Part shown: piece by piece, positions 43,512-54,426 of the stretch | Position numbering within the stretch: position 1 is the first letter of the stretch | How the letters are laid out: the number at the start of each line of letters is the position of its first letter | Origin: Pseudarthrobacter phenanthrenivorans Sphe3 | Lineage (GTDB): Bacteria > Actinomycetota > Actinomycetes > Actinomycetales > Micrococcaceae | Length of the DNA: 64,000 nt | Assembly (NCBI RefSeq): GCF_000189535.1 | Contig: NC_015145.1 | Span: 1,612,001 to 1,676,000 of the forward strand | Direction of reading: 5' to 3' | Notes under the pieces: model-generated | Seen by the model: only the letters and a program-made list of their open reading frames with translations | What the model was told of the DNA's origin: nothing | Databases searched by the model: none | Translations under genes and position numbers: made by a program

Positions 43512-44617
43512 TTGCACTTTTGATCGGCGCCGGTTTGGCCCTCCTCTTCGCCCTGGTGGGCACGCCCTTATTCATCCGGCTCCTGGTCCGTCGCGGCTAC
43601 GGCCAGTTCATCCGCGACGACGGCCCCACCTCGCACCACACCAAGCGGGGAACGCCCACCATGGGCGGGACCGTGGTGGTGGCAGCCGTCCTCCTGAGCT
43701 ACGGCCTGACCCACCTCATCATGATGATGGTCAACCCCGATTCACCCGGTCCTTCCGCGTCAGCGATGATCCTGCTGTTCCTGATGGTCGGAATGGGACT
43801 CGTGGGTTTCCTTGACGACTTCATCAAGATCTCGCGGCAGCGCAGCCTGGGGCTCAACGCCAAGGCCAAGCTCATCCTGCAGGCGGCCGTGGGCATCATC
43901 TTCGCGGTGCTTGCCCTGAACTTTCCGGACGAGGACGGCCTCTCGCCGGCCTCCACCAAGATTTCCCTGGTCCGCGACCTGCCCTGGCTTGACCTGGCCT
44001 TCGGCGGAACCGTGCTGGGAGCCATCCTCTTTGTGATCTGGTCCAACCTGATCGTTACGGCAGCAACCAACGGGGTGAACCTCACGGACGGCCTGGACGG
44101 GCTCGCGGCGGGTGCCTCGGTGATGGTTTTCGGTGCCTATACGCTCATGGGCATATGGCAGAGCAACCAGGCCTGCGGATCACCACGCGAGGCAGGCAGC
44201 GGCTGCTACACCGTCAGGGATCCCCTGGACCTGGCCCTCCTGGCTGCCATCATGAGCGCGGCCCTGGTGGGATTCCTGTGGTGGAATACCTCGCCTGCCA
44301 AGATCTTCATGGGCGATACCGGTTCCCTCGCCATCGGCGGCGCCATCGCAGGATTCGCCATTCTTTCCAGGACGGAGCTGCTGCTGGGAATCATCGGCGG
44401 GCTTTTCGTCCTGATCACGCTGTCCGTGATCATCCAGGTGGGCTACTTCAAAGCCACCGGAGGCAAGCGCGTGTTCAAGATGGCACCGCTGCAGCACCAC
44501 TTCGAACTCAAGGGGTGGGCTGAAGTGACGGTAGTGGTCCGCTTCTGGATCCTGGGCGGGCTTTTCGTGGCCGTGGGCCTGGGAATTTTCTACGCCGAAT
44601 GGGTTGTGCTGCTGTGA
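43508..44617 (+). CDS. mraY: Phospho-MurNAc-pentapeptide translocase MraY
   Basis: Integral membrane enzyme that transfers phospho-MurNAc-pentapeptide to undecaprenyl phosphate, making lipid I. 369 aa from GTG 43508, with about ten membrane helices. Motifs are [50 protein letters not shown] and [12 protein letters not shown]. Its stop overlaps the murD start (GTGA). Confidence 0.96.
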   Translation: MIALLIGAGLALLFALVGTPLFIRLLVRRGYGQFIRDDGPTSHHTKRGTPTMGGTVVVAAVLLSYGLTHLIMMMVNPDSPGPSASAMILLFLMVGMGLVGFLDDFIKISRQRSLGLNAKAKLILQAAVGIIFAVLALNFPDEDGLSPASTKISLVRDLPWLDLAFGGTVLGAILFVIWSNLIVTAATNGVNLTDGLDGLAAGASVMVFGAYTLMGIWQSNQACGSPREAGSGCYTVRDPLDLALLAAIMSAALVGFLWWNTSPAKIFMGDTGSLAIGGAIAGFAILSRTELLLGIIGGLFVLITLSVIIQVGYFKATGGKRVFKMAPLQHHFELKGWAEVTVVVRFWILGGLFVAVGLGIFYAEWVVLL

Positions 44618-46177
44618 CCGTTTCCCCCCGCCTCCAGAACCTCGTCAGCTGGGACTCCGACTGGGCCGGACTGCGGGTCGCGGTCACGGGCATCGGCGTC
44701 TCCGGCTTCGCCGCCGCCGACACCCTGATCGAACTCGGCGCGCGGGTGGTGGGTGGTGGATGCCGCCACCACCGACACCGCAAGGGCCCACGCGGACACG
44801 CTCAAGATCGTGGGCGCCGCCGACGTCCTGCTGGGAGAGGACGCCGTCACCCGGCTGCCAAGGATCGACGGCGGACTGCCGGAGCTGATCGTCACTTCGC
44901 CCGGCTGGCGCCCGGACCAGGCCCTGCTTGCCGCTGCCGCCCGGGCCCACATCCCTGTCTGGGGAGACGTGGAGCTCGCCTGGCGGGTCCGCGTCCGCGA
45001 GGGCCGCAAAACCGCCGACTGGCTTGCCATCACGGGAACCAACGGAAAAACCACCACGGTGGGGCTCACCGAGTCGATGTTGCGCGCCGCCGGACTGAAG
45101 GCCATTGCCGTGGGCAACGTGGGGACTCCCATCCTGGACGCCATCCGGGATCCGGTTGAGTACGACGTCTTCGCCGTCGAGCTCTCCAGCTTCCAGCTGC
45201 ACTGGTCCGAATCCCTCTCGCCGGTGGCCAGCGTGTGCCTGAACATCGCCGAGGACCATGTGGACTGGCACGGCTCCTACGACTCCTACGTGGCTGACAA
45301 GGCCAAGGTGTACGAACGCACCCAAAAGGCTTGCCTCTACAACGCAGAGCAGATCGAAACAGAGCGGATGGTGGAGAACGCCGACGTCGTGGAAGGATGC
45401 CGTGCGATCGGCTTCACCACCCTCACGCCCGCCATCAGCATGCTGGGCGTGGTGGAAGGACTGCTGGTGGACCGGGCCTTCATCGAGGAGCGCAAGGACA
45501 GCGCAGCCGAACTGGCCTCCATGCGTGACCTCGGCGCCCTCGCACCGCGGCACATGGTGGCCAATGCGCTGGCCGCCGCCGGCCTGGTCCGTGCCTACGG
45601 CGTGGAACCCAAAGCGGTGCGGCAGGGGATCCAGGACTACATTCCCGGAGACCACCGCATCCAGCCGGTGGCCCGCCACAACGGCGTGCTCTGGGTGAAC
45701 GATTCCAAAGCGACCAACCCGCACGCGGCATCGGCGTCGCTTGCCGCCTTCAAGGACATCGTCTGGATCGCCGGCGGCCTCTCCAAAGGCGTCACGTACG
45801 ACGACCTGGTCCGCGAGCACTCCCATCGGCTCAAGGCGGTGGTGCTGCTCGGAGCCGACACCTCCCCGCTGGCAGGCGCCCTCCAGCGACACGCGCCCGA
45901 TGTCCCGGTGATCGTGCCGGTGCCGGGTGAAACTGAACAGGTGCAGACTGCTGCAACAGATGGTGCCATCACCGCCGGTTCACCCCTTGCCGGGAAACCG
46001 GCCATGTCCCGGGCAGTTGCGTCAGCAGCCCAGCTGGCCGCCCCCGGCGATACTGTGCTGATGGCTCCGGCAGCTGCTTCCATGGATCAGTTCTCTTCCT
46101 ACGCTCATCGTGGTGACACCTTCATCGAAGCTGTCCGCGAGCTGGTGGAAGGGCAGGCCCAGACCGGCGAGGAGTAA
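44614..46177 (+). CDS. murD: UDP-MurNAc-L-Ala-D-Glu ligase MurD; reading frame broken by +1 insertion
   Basis: Adds D-glutamate to UDP-MurNAc-L-Ala. The intact protein would be about 520 aa, starting at GTG 44614, which overlaps the mraY stop. The first frame reads [23 protein letters not shown] and then goes out of register; the second frame continues [15 protein letters not shown] up to TAA 46177. The junction lies in a short GTG run at 44746-44758 (GTGGTGGGTGG), where one extra G separates the frames. The rest is complete: [25 protein letters not shown] and [10 protein letters not shown]. As murD is essential, sequencing error is the most likely cause; a true frameshift is possible. Confidence 0.9.
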
Positions 46178-46179
46178 CA

Positions 46180-47520
46180 ATGGTCAGCACGCCTACACGC
46201 CCGCCAGGCCAGCAGCAGGCGGGCAAGCCGCGTCCCGGCTCCTCTGCCTTGCCGGCCAGCCCCCCGGCGACCCTCCCCACCCGCCTGAAGGCCGCTTACC
46301 GGACATTCTGGGAGGCGCTCGAAGGAACCGGAACGTCAAAGAACGGCTCCACCTACTACCTCATCCTGGGTTCCACCCTGGCTTTGACGGCGATCGGCAT
46401 CATGATGGTCCTCTCGGCCTCGAGCGTGGAATCCATTGCTGCCGGCAAGTCGCCCTACGGCGATGCGATGAAGCAGGGGCTCTTTGCCGCCATTGGCATC
46501 TTCACCATGTTCGTGCTGTCCCGCGTCAACGTGGTGTGGCTTAAGCGCCTCGCCTGGTTGGCGATCATCGCCGCCGTGGTCCTCCTCGGCCTGGTGCAGA
46601 TCGTGGGCGCCGAGGTCAACGGCAACAAGAACTGGATCGACCTGGGCGGCATCACGTTCCAGCCGTCCGAGGCGTCCAAGCTGGCACTCGCGCTCTGGAT
46701 GGCCACCGTCCTGGCCAGGAAGGGCAAGTTGCTCAGCCGCTGGCAGCACGTCGCCATTCCTGCCGTCCCCATGGCGATCATCATCGTGGGCCTGGTCCTG
46801 ATCGGAAACGACCTTGGAACGGCCATGATCATCATGATGATCACGGCTGCCGCGCTGTTCTTTGCCGGGGCACCGCTCTACCTCTTCGGTATCGCGGGCA
46901 TGGCAGCGGCCGCCGGGACGGCCGTCATGGCCATCACGAGTTCAAACCGGATGTGCCGCATCACCTCCTGGTGGACAGGAGAGTCCTGCGCCGACGGCAT
47001 CGACGCCAACTACCAGGCCACGAACGGCCTCTACGGCCTCGCCTCCGGCGGGTGGTTCGGCGTGGGACTCGGACAAAGCCGGCAAAAATACAGTTGGATC
47101 CCGGAAGCCCACAACGACTTCATCTTCGCCATCATCGGCGAGGAACTCGGCCTGGTGGGAACCGTCGTCGTACTTATCCTTTTCGCCATCCTCGGCGCCG
47201 CGATCTACCGCGTGGTGGTGGCGCAGGAAGACATGTTCCACCGGGTGCTGGCCGGCACCATCATGGTGTGGCTGCTCGGGCAGGCGACCGTGAACATGTC
47301 CGTGGTGACCGGCCTGATGCCGGTGATCGGTGTGCCCCTGCCCTTCATTTCCTACGGCGGCTCGGCCCTGCTCATGTCGCTCTGCGCCATCGGGGTGGTG
47401 CTCTCACTGGCCCGGGAGCAGATGGCCCCGGCCATCCGGCCGAAGCGAATGCTCAAGTTCAAGGCCAACCCGGCGCGGAAAAGCGCGAACCGGAAGAAGA
47501 CTGCAAGAAAGCGTGCCTAG
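46180..47520 (+). CDS. ftsW: Septal peptidoglycan glycosyltransferase FtsW
   Basis: SEDS-family polymerase that extends glycan strands from lipid II at the septum with FtsI. 446 aa from ATG 46180, with about ten membrane helices and a basic C-terminal tail. Motifs: GGITFQPSEASKLALALW, then GLASGGWFGVGLGQSRQKY with the periplasmic loop, and PFISYGGSALLMSL. An extracytoplasmic Cys pair (CRITSWWTGESC) sits in the loop before it. It follows murD by 2 nt and precedes murG by 6 nt. Confidence 0.94.
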   Translation: MVSTPTRPPGQQQAGKPRPGSSALPASPPATLPTRLKAAYRTFWEALEGTGTSKNGSTYYLILGSTLALTAIGIMMVLSASSVESIAAGKSPYGDAMKQGLFAAIGIFTMFVLSRVNVVWLKRLAWLAIIAAVVLLGLVQIVGAEVNGNKNWIDLGGITFQPSEASKLALALWMATVLARKGKLLSRWQHVAIPAVPMAIIIVGLVLIGNDLGTAMIIMMITAAALFFAGAPLYLFGIAGMAAAAGTAVMAITSSNRMCRITSWWTGESCADGIDANYQATNGLYGLASGGWFGVGLGQSRQKYSWIPEAHNDFIFAIIGEELGLVGTVVVLILFAILGAAIYRVVVAQEDMFHRVLAGTIMVWLLGQATVNMSVVTGLMPVIGVPLPFISYGGSALLMSLCAIGVVLSLAREQMAPAIRPKRMLKFKANPARKSANRKKTARKRA

Positions 47521-47526
47521 CCCTCC

Positions 47527-48627
47527 ATGACTTCCACCACCCCATCCATCGTCCTGGCAGGCGGCGGGACCGCTGGACATATCAGTCCGCTCCTCGCCAT
47601 TGCCGCTGCCGTGCGCAGAGCGTCCCCGCAGGCGGCGATCCTCGCCGTCGGGACACCCTCCGGTATGGAAACCAGGCTGGTTCCCGCCGCGGGCGTCGAA
47701 CTCGCCACCATCGACCGCGTGCCGTTCCCCAGGAAGCCCTCCGCCGACCTGCTCCGGCTTCCCGGCAGGCTCGCCGGCGCAGTCCGGCAGGCCGGAGCGA
47801 TCCTGGACAAAGCGGCCGCGGACGTTGTGGTGGGTGTGGGCGGCTACGTGTGCACGCCCATCTACCTTGCCGCCCGCAAGCGCGGAATCCCTATCGTCAT
47901 CCACGAGGCCAACGCCCGTCCAGGCCTGGCCAACCGGGTGGGCGCCTTCATGACCCGCCGTGTGGCCGTCGCCTTCGACAACACGCCGCTGCGCCACGCC
48001 GTCCATGTCGGCATGCCGATGCGTGCCGAGATTGCCGGCCTGGACAGGGCCGCTGCGCGGACCGGCGCCCGGCAGGCGCTTGGACTGGATCCTGACAGGC
48101 CGGTGCTGATCGTCACCGGGGGATCCTCGGGTGCCCAGAGCATCAACCGGACTGTCGCCGCGGCGGTCGGACAACTCGCCGGCGCCGGCATCCAGACACT
48201 GCACATCACCGGGCGCGGAAAAACGGTCCTTGACGACGCCGGCAATCCACTGGTGGCCGACGGCTACCGGCAGGTGGAGTACATCGACGGCATGGAACTT
48301 GCCTACGCGGCGGCGGACGTGCTGCTGGCCCGCTCCGGTGCCGCCACTGTGTGCGAAGTGGCCGCCGTCGGTGTTCCCGCTGTCCTGGTGCCGCTGCCCA
48401 TCGGCAACGGCGAGCAGGCCCTCAACGCCGCCGGACTGGTTGCTGCCGGGGGCGCCTTGCTGGTGAACGACCGGGACTTCACCTCCGAATGGGTGGACAG
48501 GGAACTGGTTCCACTGGTCACTGACCAGCCCCGGCTCGCCGCGATGGCGGCCAATTCCTACCGGCTGGGTATCCGAAACGCCGATCAGCGCATGGCTGAT
48601 CTCATCCTGGAAGCGGTAGCAGCATGA
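47527..48627 (+). CDS. murG: UDP-GlcNAc:lipid I transferase MurG
   Basis: Makes lipid II from lipid I at the inner face of the membrane. 366 aa from ATG 47527. It has the N-terminal G loop [16 protein letters not shown], the second G loop [15 protein letters not shown], and the UDP-GlcNAc site including [35 protein letters not shown] and GNGEQALNA. Overlaps murC by 4 nt (ATGA). Confidence 0.96.
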   Translation: MTSTTPSIVLAGGGTAGHISPLLAIAAAVRRASPQAAILAVGTPSGMETRLVPAAGVELATIDRVPFPRKPSADLLRLPGRLAGAVRQAGAILDKAAADVVVGVGGYVCTPIYLAARKRGIPIVIHEANARPGLANRVGAFMTRRVAVAFDNTPLRHAVHVGMPMRAEIAGLDRAAARTGARQALGLDPDRPVLIVTGGSSGAQSINRTVAAAVGQLAGAGIQTLHITGRGKTVLDDAGNPLVADGYRQVEYIDGMELAYAAADVLLARSGAATVCEVAAVGVPAVLVPLPIGNGEQALNAAGLVAAGGALLVNDRDFTSEWVDRELVPLVTDQPRLAAMAANSYRLGIRNADQRMADLILEAVAA

Positions 48628-50000
48628 ACCACGCCAGTATCCCCACCCTTGAATCACTGGGACGGGTCCACTTCGTGGGCATCGGCGGGGTGGGCATGTC
48701 CGCCGTCGCCAGGATCATGGTGGCGCGCGGTGTGCCGGTGAGCGGATCAGATGCCAAAGACCTCCCCGTCATGGCGGAGCTCGCAGCGGCCGGTGCGCGC
48801 ATCGCTGTCGGATATGCCGCGGCGAACCTGGGCGACGCCCAGACTGTTGTGGCAGGCTCAGCCATCCGCCCGGACAACCCCGAGCTCGTTGCCGCCCGGG
48901 AGGCAGGCCTGCCGGTCCTGCACCGCTCCCAGGCACTGGCAGCCACCATGGGCGGGGACACCGTGGTGACAGTGGCCGGAACCCACGGCAAGTCCACCAC
49001 CACCTCCATGGTCACCATCCTGCTCCAGGGAGCAGGACTGGATCCCTCCTTCGCGATCGGCGCGAACGTTCCCGCACTCGGCGTCAACGCCGCCCATGGC
49101 ACTTCCGGGATCTTCGTGGCAGAGGCCGACGAATCCGACGGCTCGTTCCTGAACTACCGCCCGCGGATTGCCGTGGTGACCAATGTTGAACCGGACCACC
49201 TGGACCATTACGGCACCGCGGAGGCCGTGTATGAGTCCTTCGACCGGTTCACCGGGCTTCTTCCCGCTGACGGCCTGCTGGTGGCCTGCGCTGACGACGC
49301 CGGCGCGCTGGCCCTCGCCGAAAGGACCCGGAAACGGGGCAACACGCGCGTGCTCCTCTACGGAACCTCCGCGGAGGCGGACCTGGTGCTGCACGACGGC
49401 GGTCCCGGTGACACAGCGGTCTCCACTCCGTCGGGGCGTTATCCCCTTGCCCTGCAGGTACCGGGCCGGCACAACGCCCTGAACGCCGCCGCCGCCTTCG
49501 CCGTCGCCCTTGAACTGGGAGTTGATCCCGGTGCGGCCGCAGCGGCGCTGGCACACTTCTCCGGCGCCTCCCGGCGCTTTGAGCTCAAAGGCGAAGCGCG
49601 TGGCGTTCGCGTGTTCGACGACTACGCCCACCATCCGACGGAAGTCCGGGCCGCCCTCGCCGCGGCCCGCTCGGTGGCCGGCGGCCACAAGGTCCACGTC
49701 CTGTTCCAGCCCCACCTGTTCTCCCGCACGCGCGAGTTTGCGCAGGAGTTCGCCGACGCGCTCAACCTCGCCGATACCGCCCTGGTGCTCGACATCTACC
49801 CTGCCCGCGAGGATCCCATCCCGGGTGTGACCAGCCAGCTCATCGCAGACCACCTGGGTGGGGGAGGGCGCCTGGTGGCAGCAGCGGATGCCGTTGCCGC
49901 GCTGGCGGCCGCTGCGGCGGAAGGGGACATCGTGCTGACGGCAGGTGCAGGGGACGTCACGGCCTACGGGCCGCAGATCGTCGAGGCGCTGCGTGGCTAG
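48624..50000 (+). CDS. murC: UDP-MurNAc-L-alanine ligase MurC
   Basis: Adds L-alanine to UDP-MurNAc, the first amino acid step. 458 aa from ATG 48624. N-terminal nucleotide-sugar motif [20 protein letters not shown] motif [23 protein letters not shown] and [14 protein letters not shown], all as in MurC. Its stop overlaps the ftsQ start by 8 nt. Confidence 0.96.
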   Translation: MNHASIPTLESLGRVHFVGIGGVGMSAVARIMVARGVPVSGSDAKDLPVMAELAAAGARIAVGYAAANLGDAQTVVAGSAIRPDNPELVAAREAGLPVLHRSQALAATMGGDTVVTVAGTHGKSTTTSMVTILLQGAGLDPSFAIGANVPALGVNAAHGTSGIFVAEADESDGSFLNYRPRIAVVTNVEPDHLDHYGTAEAVYESFDRFTGLLPADGLLVACADDAGALALAERTRKRGNTRVLLYGTSAEADLVLHDGGPGDTAVSTPSGRYPLALQVPGRHNALNAAAAFAVALELGVDPGAAAAALAHFSGASRRFELKGEARGVRVFDDYAHHPTEVRAALAAARSVAGGHKVHVLFQPHLFSRTREFAQEFADALNLADTALVLDIYPAREDPIPGVTSQLIADHLGGGGRLVAAADAVAALAAAAAEGDIVLTAGAGDVTAYGPQIVEALRG

Positions 50001-50943
50001 CACCCGCCGACCCACATACACCTCCACCGGCCGGACCGGCGGGCACGGCCCGCACGGCACCGGACGGCCGGACGCGGCTGGTGAAGACGCCGTCATCTCG
50101 GCATCCCGGAGTGTTCCGGAACCGGAGACGCAGAAGCCCGGGAAGGCCGGGAAAACCAGGAAAGCCGGGGTGCCGCTGCTTGGCAGGGGACGGAAGGCGG
50201 AACAGCCGGCAGATTCCGCGGCCAATGTGCTGGCATTCCCGGAACCGAAGGGCAAACGGCGGAAGCGGACCGTGCTGACAGTTGCTGCAACGCTTCTTGC
50301 CATAGTGGCAGCGCTGCTGGCCGGAGCCATTTTTTCGCCAGTCCTTGCTGTGGACACCATTGCCGTGTCGGGCACGCGGTTGCTGACCCCGGCCCAGGTG
50401 GAAGCCGCACTTGAGCCGCTGCGGGGAAAGCCGCTTCCGCAAATCACGGATGAAGAGGTGGGCCGCCTCCTGGAACCGCTGGTCCAGGTCAAATCGGTGT
50501 CTGCGGAGGCGAGGCCCCCCTCCGGCCTTGCCGTGGAAGTCCGGGAACGCGTCCCGGTGGCCCTGGTCAAGCAGGGGGAGCAGTACCAACTGGTGGACGT
50601 CGAGGGAGTCCAGCTGGCCTCGACGGCGGACCCGGCGTCCGTATCGCTGCCCGTCATCGATGGCGGCGCCGGCACCATCGGGCAGGACCTCTTCCGCGCC
50701 ACGGCCGCCGTCCTTGGCGCGCTGCCGGCAGACGTGCTCGCCAAGCTTTCAAACGCCTCCGCCCAGTCCGTGGACGCGGTGGAACTCAAGCTCGTGGACG
50801 GCCAGACCATCATCTGGGGCAACGCGGGCGAGAAGGAACTCAAGGCTAAGGTGCTGGCAGCACTCCTGAAGGTTCCCGCGGATCCGAAGAACCCGGTCAG
50901 GGTCTACGACGTCAGCGTGCCACGGCACCCGGTGACCCGCTGA
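49993..50943 (+). CDS. ftsQ: Divisome protein FtsQ (POTRA domain)
   Basis: Bitopic membrane protein that links early and late division proteins. 316 aa from GTG 49993, inside the murC end. About 95 residues of basic, Pro/Gly-rich cytoplasmic tail, one membrane helix (about 97-118), then a POTRA domain from VDTIAVSGTRLLTPAQV and a beta domain. The long basic tail is usual in actinobacteria. It is the last gene of the murC-ftsQ pair before ftsZ, which has its own promoter region of 183 nt. Confidence 0.9.
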   Translation: MASTRRPTYTSTGRTGGHGPHGTGRPDAAGEDAVISASRSVPEPETQKPGKAGKTRKAGVPLLGRGRKAEQPADSAANVLAFPEPKGKRRKRTVLTVAATLLAIVAALLAGAIFSPVLAVDTIAVSGTRLLTPAQVEAALEPLRGKPLPQITDEEVGRLLEPLVQVKSVSAEARPPSGLAVEVRERVPVALVKQGEQYQLVDVEGVQLASTADPASVSLPVIDGGAGTIGQDLFRATAAVLGALPADVLAKLSNASAQSVDAVELKLVDGQTIIWGNAGEKELKAKVLAALLKVPADPKNPVRVYDVSVPRHPVTR

Positions 50944-51042
50944 GCGCTTTCTTTCCGGTATTAATCCGACACGCGGAGCCGGTTATTGAATGTGCGAACC
51001 AGAGGAAATACCGTCACAGACATGAGTTACTTGACATAACTA

Positions 51043-51069
51043 TAACCTTCAACTCGAACGTTAAGGTTA
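51043..51069. promoter_or_regulatory. MerR-type dyad upstream of ftsZ
   Basis: Perfect 7-bp arms TAACCTT (51043-51049) and AAGGTTA (51063-51069) flank 13 nt. TTGACA at 51031-51036 is a -35 candidate just before the dyad, and a long spacer is typical for MerR-activated promoters. In Corynebacterium FtsR activates ftsZ; an FtsR homologue is encoded at 13394 here. The link is inference. Confidence 0.5.
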
Positions 51070-51126
51070 GAAGCTTCAAGCTCTCCATCAGTTTTCGCAA
51101 TAAGACACGAACAAGGGACACGTAAC

Positions 51127-52365
51127 GTGGCAGCTCCGCAGAATTACTTGGCCGTCATCAAAGTCGTCGGCATCGGCGGCGGTGGCGTGAACGCAGTCAA
51201 CCGCATGATCGAGGTCGGCCTCCGAGGTGTCGAATTCATCGCCATCAATACCGACGCCCAGGCCTTGCTCATGAGCGACGCGGACGTGAAACTCGACGTC
51301 GGACGCGAGCTGACCCGCGGTCTTGGCGCCGGCGCCAACCCCGAGGTGGGAAAGCAGGCAGCCGAGGACCACGCGGACGAGATCGAAGAAGTCCTGCGCG
51401 GCGCTGACATGGTCTTCGTGACCGCAGGCGAAGGCGGTGGAACGGGTACCGGCGGAGCTCCCGTGGTCGCCCGCATCGCGCGGTCGCTGGGCGCGCTGAC
51501 CATTGGCGTGGTCACCCGCCCGTTCACGTTCGAGGGCCGCCGCCGTGCAGGTTCCGCCGAGGCAGGCATCGACGCCCTCCGCGACGAAGTGGACACACTG
51601 ATCGTGATCCCCAACGACCGACTCCTGTCCATCAGCGACCGCAACGTCTCCGTCCTGGACGCGTTCCGCTCCGCCGACCAGGTCCTGCTGTCCGGTGTCC
51701 AGGGCATCACCGACCTGATCACCACCCCCGGCCTGATCAACCTGGACTTCGCCGACGTCAAGTCCGTCATGCAGGGTGCGGGTTCCGCGCTTATGGGCAT
51801 CGGCTCTGCACGTGGTGAGGACCGGGCGGTCAAGGCCGCCGAACTCGCGATCGCCTCGCCGCTCCTGGAAGCCTCCATCGACGGCGCCCACGGTGTCCTG
51901 CTGTCCATCCAGGGCGGCTCAGACCTTGGCCTGTTCGAGATCAACGAAGCTGCGCGCCTGGTCCAGGAAGTGGCCCACCCCGAGGCGAACATCATCTTCG
52001 GCGCCGTGATCGACGACGCCCTTGGCGACGAGGCCCGCGTGACCGTCATCGCCGCCGGCTTTGACGATGTCAAGGCCACCTCGCCGTCCATGGACCAGTC
52101 CCAGCCCCAGGTGGCGCCCCAGCGGCCTGCCGCACCGGCTGCTGCCCCCGCCCCTTCCCAGGCTCCCTCCTCCGGCAACCACCAGGTGAACGTGCAGCCC
52201 GTCCACGCGGGCGTGGGTGCCGCAGGGTTGAGCAACTGGGGACAGCAGCGTCCGTCCGCAGTCCCGGCCGACTCCGGCTTCGACGTGGACCTGCCCTCCG
52301 TGGTGGAGCCCGACCTGACCGGCAGCCACTCGGACGACCTGGATGTCCCCGACTTCCTGAAGTAG
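51127..52365 (+). CDS. ftsZ: Cell division protein FtsZ
   Basis: Tubulin-like GTPase that polymerises into the Z ring and directs septum formation. 412 aa from GTG 51127, with AAGGGA upstream. The tubulin signature GGGTGTG is at residues 103-109; NTDAQ and the T7-loop region with [11 protein letters not shown] are intact. A 60-residue Pro/Ala/Gln linker precedes the conserved C-terminal peptide [10 protein letters not shown], which binds SepF in actinobacteria. No ftsA is present, as expected. Confidence 0.98.
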   Translation: MAAPQNYLAVIKVVGIGGGGVNAVNRMIEVGLRGVEFIAINTDAQALLMSDADVKLDVGRELTRGLGAGANPEVGKQAAEDHADEIEEVLRGADMVFVTAGEGGGTGTGGAPVVARIARSLGALTIGVVTRPFTFEGRRRAGSAEAGIDALRDEVDTLIVIPNDRLLSISDRNVSVLDAFRSADQVLLSGVQGITDLITTPGLINLDFADVKSVMQGAGSALMGIGSARGEDRAVKAAELAIASPLLEASIDGAHGVLLSIQGGSDLGLFEINEAARLVQEVAHPEANIIFGAVIDDALGDEARVTVIAAGFDDVKATSPSMDQSQPQVAPQRPAAPAAAPAPSQAPSSGNHQVNVQPVHAGVGAAGLSNWGQQRPSAVPADSGFDVDLPSVVEPDLTGSHSDDLDVPDFLK

Positions 52366-52373
52366 GCCGGGGC

Positions 52374-53063
52374 TTGTTCCACTGGCGCGCCGAGATTCTT
52401 CCCGGAGTTTCGGCGGCGTTCACTGACAGCAGCGCCGGAAACCTGGCCCTGCATGTAGGAGACAACCCGGGTGAGGTAGGGCACCGCCGTGAACAGCTCG
52501 AAGCTGCCATGGGGGTGGGGACGGGCAGCCTGAGGTTCATGAACCAGGTGCATGGAACCAACGTGACCGTCCTGGACCAGGGAAGTGGGACGCCGGAGGC
52601 TGACGGCATCGTGTCGCGCGGCCTCCCGCTCGCTGTCATGGTTGCGGACTGCATTCCCGTCCTGCTGGCCGGAAACTCGGCGGACGGGCCGGTCCTGGCG
52701 GCCGTCCACGCAGGGCGGCCGGGCGTTGCCGGCGGCGTTATTCCGGCAGCGCTGGAAACGATGAAGTCCCTTGGTGCCACTGGAGTACGTGCCTGGCTGG
52801 GCCCCTCCATCTGCGGGAGCTGCTACGAGGTACCGCCAGCCCTCCGGGACGAGGTGGCCGGCGCTGTACCTGCCGCCTGGTCCACCACATCCTGGGGTAC
52901 TCCCGGGCTGGACCTGCCGGCCGGCGCGCGCAGCCAGCTTGAGCAGGCCGGGGTCCCCGTGGAATACGCCGGGCCCTGCACGCTGGAGACGGACTCGCTC
53001 TACTCCTACCGCCGCGCCAAGGACACCGGACGTTTTGCCGGTTTGGTCTGGTGCCATGAGTGA
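52374..53063 (+). CDS. pgeF: Peptidoglycan editing factor / purine nucleoside phosphorylase-like (YfiH, PgeF)
   Basis: Copper-dependent multi-function family protein; some members edit peptidoglycan stem peptides and others act on purine nucleosides. 229 aa from TTG 52374, 8 nt after the ftsZ stop. Conserved residues are in HGTNVTVLD, DGIVSRGLPLAVMVADC, AAVHAGRPGVAGG and GPSICGSCYEV, which are the metal-binding motifs of the family. In the YfiH family the first His and the Cys-His pair bind zinc or copper. Overlaps the next gene by 8 nt. Confidence 0.88.
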   Translation: MFHWRAEILPGVSAAFTDSSAGNLALHVGDNPGEVGHRREQLEAAMGVGTGSLRFMNQVHGTNVTVLDQGSGTPEADGIVSRGLPLAVMVADCIPVLLAGNSADGPVLAAVHAGRPGVAGGVIPAALETMKSLGATGVRAWLGPSICGSCYEVPPALRDEVAGAVPAAWSTTSWGTPGLDLPAGARSQLEQAGVPVEYAGPCTLETDSLYSYRRAKDTGRFAGLVWCHE

Positions 53064-53790
53064 TCACCTCAACGGCGACGCACGAACGGCGGAGCTGGCC
53101 GGGCGGCTGACCGCCGTCCAGGGCCGCATCAGTTCAGCTGCCGCAGCCGCCGGGCGGGTGGGCCCGCTGCCGACACTGATCGTGGTCACCAAGTTCCATC
53201 CTGCCGGGGACATCCGCCGGCTGGCGTCGCTGGGCGTGACGGACGTGGGCGAGAACAGGGACCAGGAGGCCGCAGCGAAGGCCGAACTCCTGGCTGACTG
53301 CGGACTTACCTGGCACTTCGTGGGCCAGCTGCAAACCAAGAAGGCCAAATCGGTGGCTCGCTATGCTTCGGCTGTCCACTCGGTGGACCGGCTGCAGCTG
53401 GTGGAAGCGCTGGCGAAGGCCGTCCAGAAGGAGCAGGAGCGTACCGGGCGGGCGCCTCTGGACTGCTTCATCCAGGTCAGTTTGGAGGACGACGCCGGCA
53501 CGCACCGCGGCGGCGCAATGCCGGCGGAGGTGCCGCTCCTGGCGGATGCGATAGCCGCCGCCGAAGGCCTGCGCCTGGCGGGCGTCATGGCCGTTGCCCC
53601 GCTGGGCGCCCCGCCGGAGCCCGCCTTTGAAAAACTTGCCGGCGTCTCCGCACAGCTGGTCGCGCAGCATCCCGCAGCCACGGCCATCTCCGCCGGCATG
53701 AGCCAGGACCTCGAAGCTGCCATAGCCTTTGGGGCGACACACCTGCGAATCGGTTCCGATATTCTCGGATCACGTCCCGCCGTGGGGTAG
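53056..53790 (+). CDS. yggS: YggS-family PLP homeostasis protein
   Basis: Binds pyridoxal phosphate and helps balance B6 and amino acids; no enzyme activity is known. 244 aa from ATG 53056, overlapping pgeF by 8 nt; the frame upstream of it lies inside pgeF. The PLP lysine is in VVTKFHP, and LGVTDVGENR, WHFVGQLQTKK and GMSQDLEAAIAFGATHLRIG are typical. Its place between ftsZ and sepF is conserved in Gram-positive bacteria. Confidence 0.93.
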   Translation: MSDHLNGDARTAELAGRLTAVQGRISSAAAAAGRVGPLPTLIVVTKFHPAGDIRRLASLGVTDVGENRDQEAAAKAELLADCGLTWHFVGQLQTKKAKSVARYASAVHSVDRLQLVEALAKAVQKEQERTGRAPLDCFIQVSLEDDAGTHRGGAMPAEVPLLADAIAAAEGLRLAGVMAVAPLGAPPEPAFEKLAGVSAQLVAQHPAATAISAGMSQDLEAAIAFGATHLRIGSDILGSRPAVG

Positions 53791-53880
53791 CGTCGGTCCT
53801 ATTGGAAGTGATGGGCGGGGGACTCCAGTGCTGTCAAGTCATTGGGCGGCCCGCTTACGGGACACGATTAGGAGTCGACC

Positions 53881-54411
53881 ATGGCCGGCGCTCTGCGCAA
53901 GACAATGATCTATCTTGGGCTCGCCGACGGCGATGAGCATTACGAGCCCGAGCAACAGACCACACGTAAGGATGAGGACGAAACGATGGAAGCTGACCGC
54001 GAGGAGCGCCGTGCACCTGCACCCGTCCGCGAGGTAAGCCGCGAAGCGTCCTACACCCCCGAAGAGGAATACCGCGCGCCAGTGACCCCCATCAAACGTG
54101 CGGCCTCGAGCCGCGAAGAAACCAGCGGCCTCCGCCAGATCACCACCATCCACCCCCGCTCCTACAACGACGCCAAGCTCATCGGCGAGAGTTTCCGGGA
54201 TGGCATTCCGGTGATCATGAACGTCACTGACATGGGCGAGGCTGACGCCAAGCGCCTGGTGGATTTCTCGGCAGGCCTTGTCTTCGGACTCCGGGGGAGC
54301 ATCGAGAGGGTGACCAACAAGGTGTTCCTGCTGTCGCCGTCGTACGTTGAAGTCATCGGCGATGACAAGAAGGCCAGTGAAACGCAGGCCAGCTTCTTCA
54401 ACCAAAGCTGA
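53881..54411 (+). CDS. sepF: Cell division protein SepF
   Basis: FtsZ membrane anchor in bacteria lacking FtsA. 176 aa from ATG 53881, with TTAGGAG upstream. The N-terminal amphipathic helix ([14 protein letters not shown]) targets the membrane, an acidic linker of about 65 residues follows, and the SepF core (about 90-170) has [19 protein letters not shown] and [11 protein letters not shown]. The C terminus ends in a short tail [10 protein letters not shown]. Confidence 0.95.
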   Translation: MAGALRKTMIYLGLADGDEHYEPEQQTTRKDEDETMEADREERRAPAPVREVSREASYTPEEEYRAPVTPIKRAASSREETSGLRQITTIHPRSYNDAKLIGESFRDGIPVIMNVTDMGEADAKRLVDFSAGLVFGLRGSIERVTNKVFLLSPSYVEVIGDDKKASETQASFFNQS

Positions 54412-54426
54412 ACATCACGCTGTACG

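Noticed and set aside
48858..50843. 661-codon open frame antisense to murC and ftsQ
   Set aside because: Shadow of the dcw genes; very high Ser/Arg/Ala and no recognisable fold.
51001..51030. MtrA box before ftsZ (GTCACA at 51013)
   Set aside because: Only one GTCACA unit; the next partial match is not at the 9-bp spacing seen upstream of the LysM gene.
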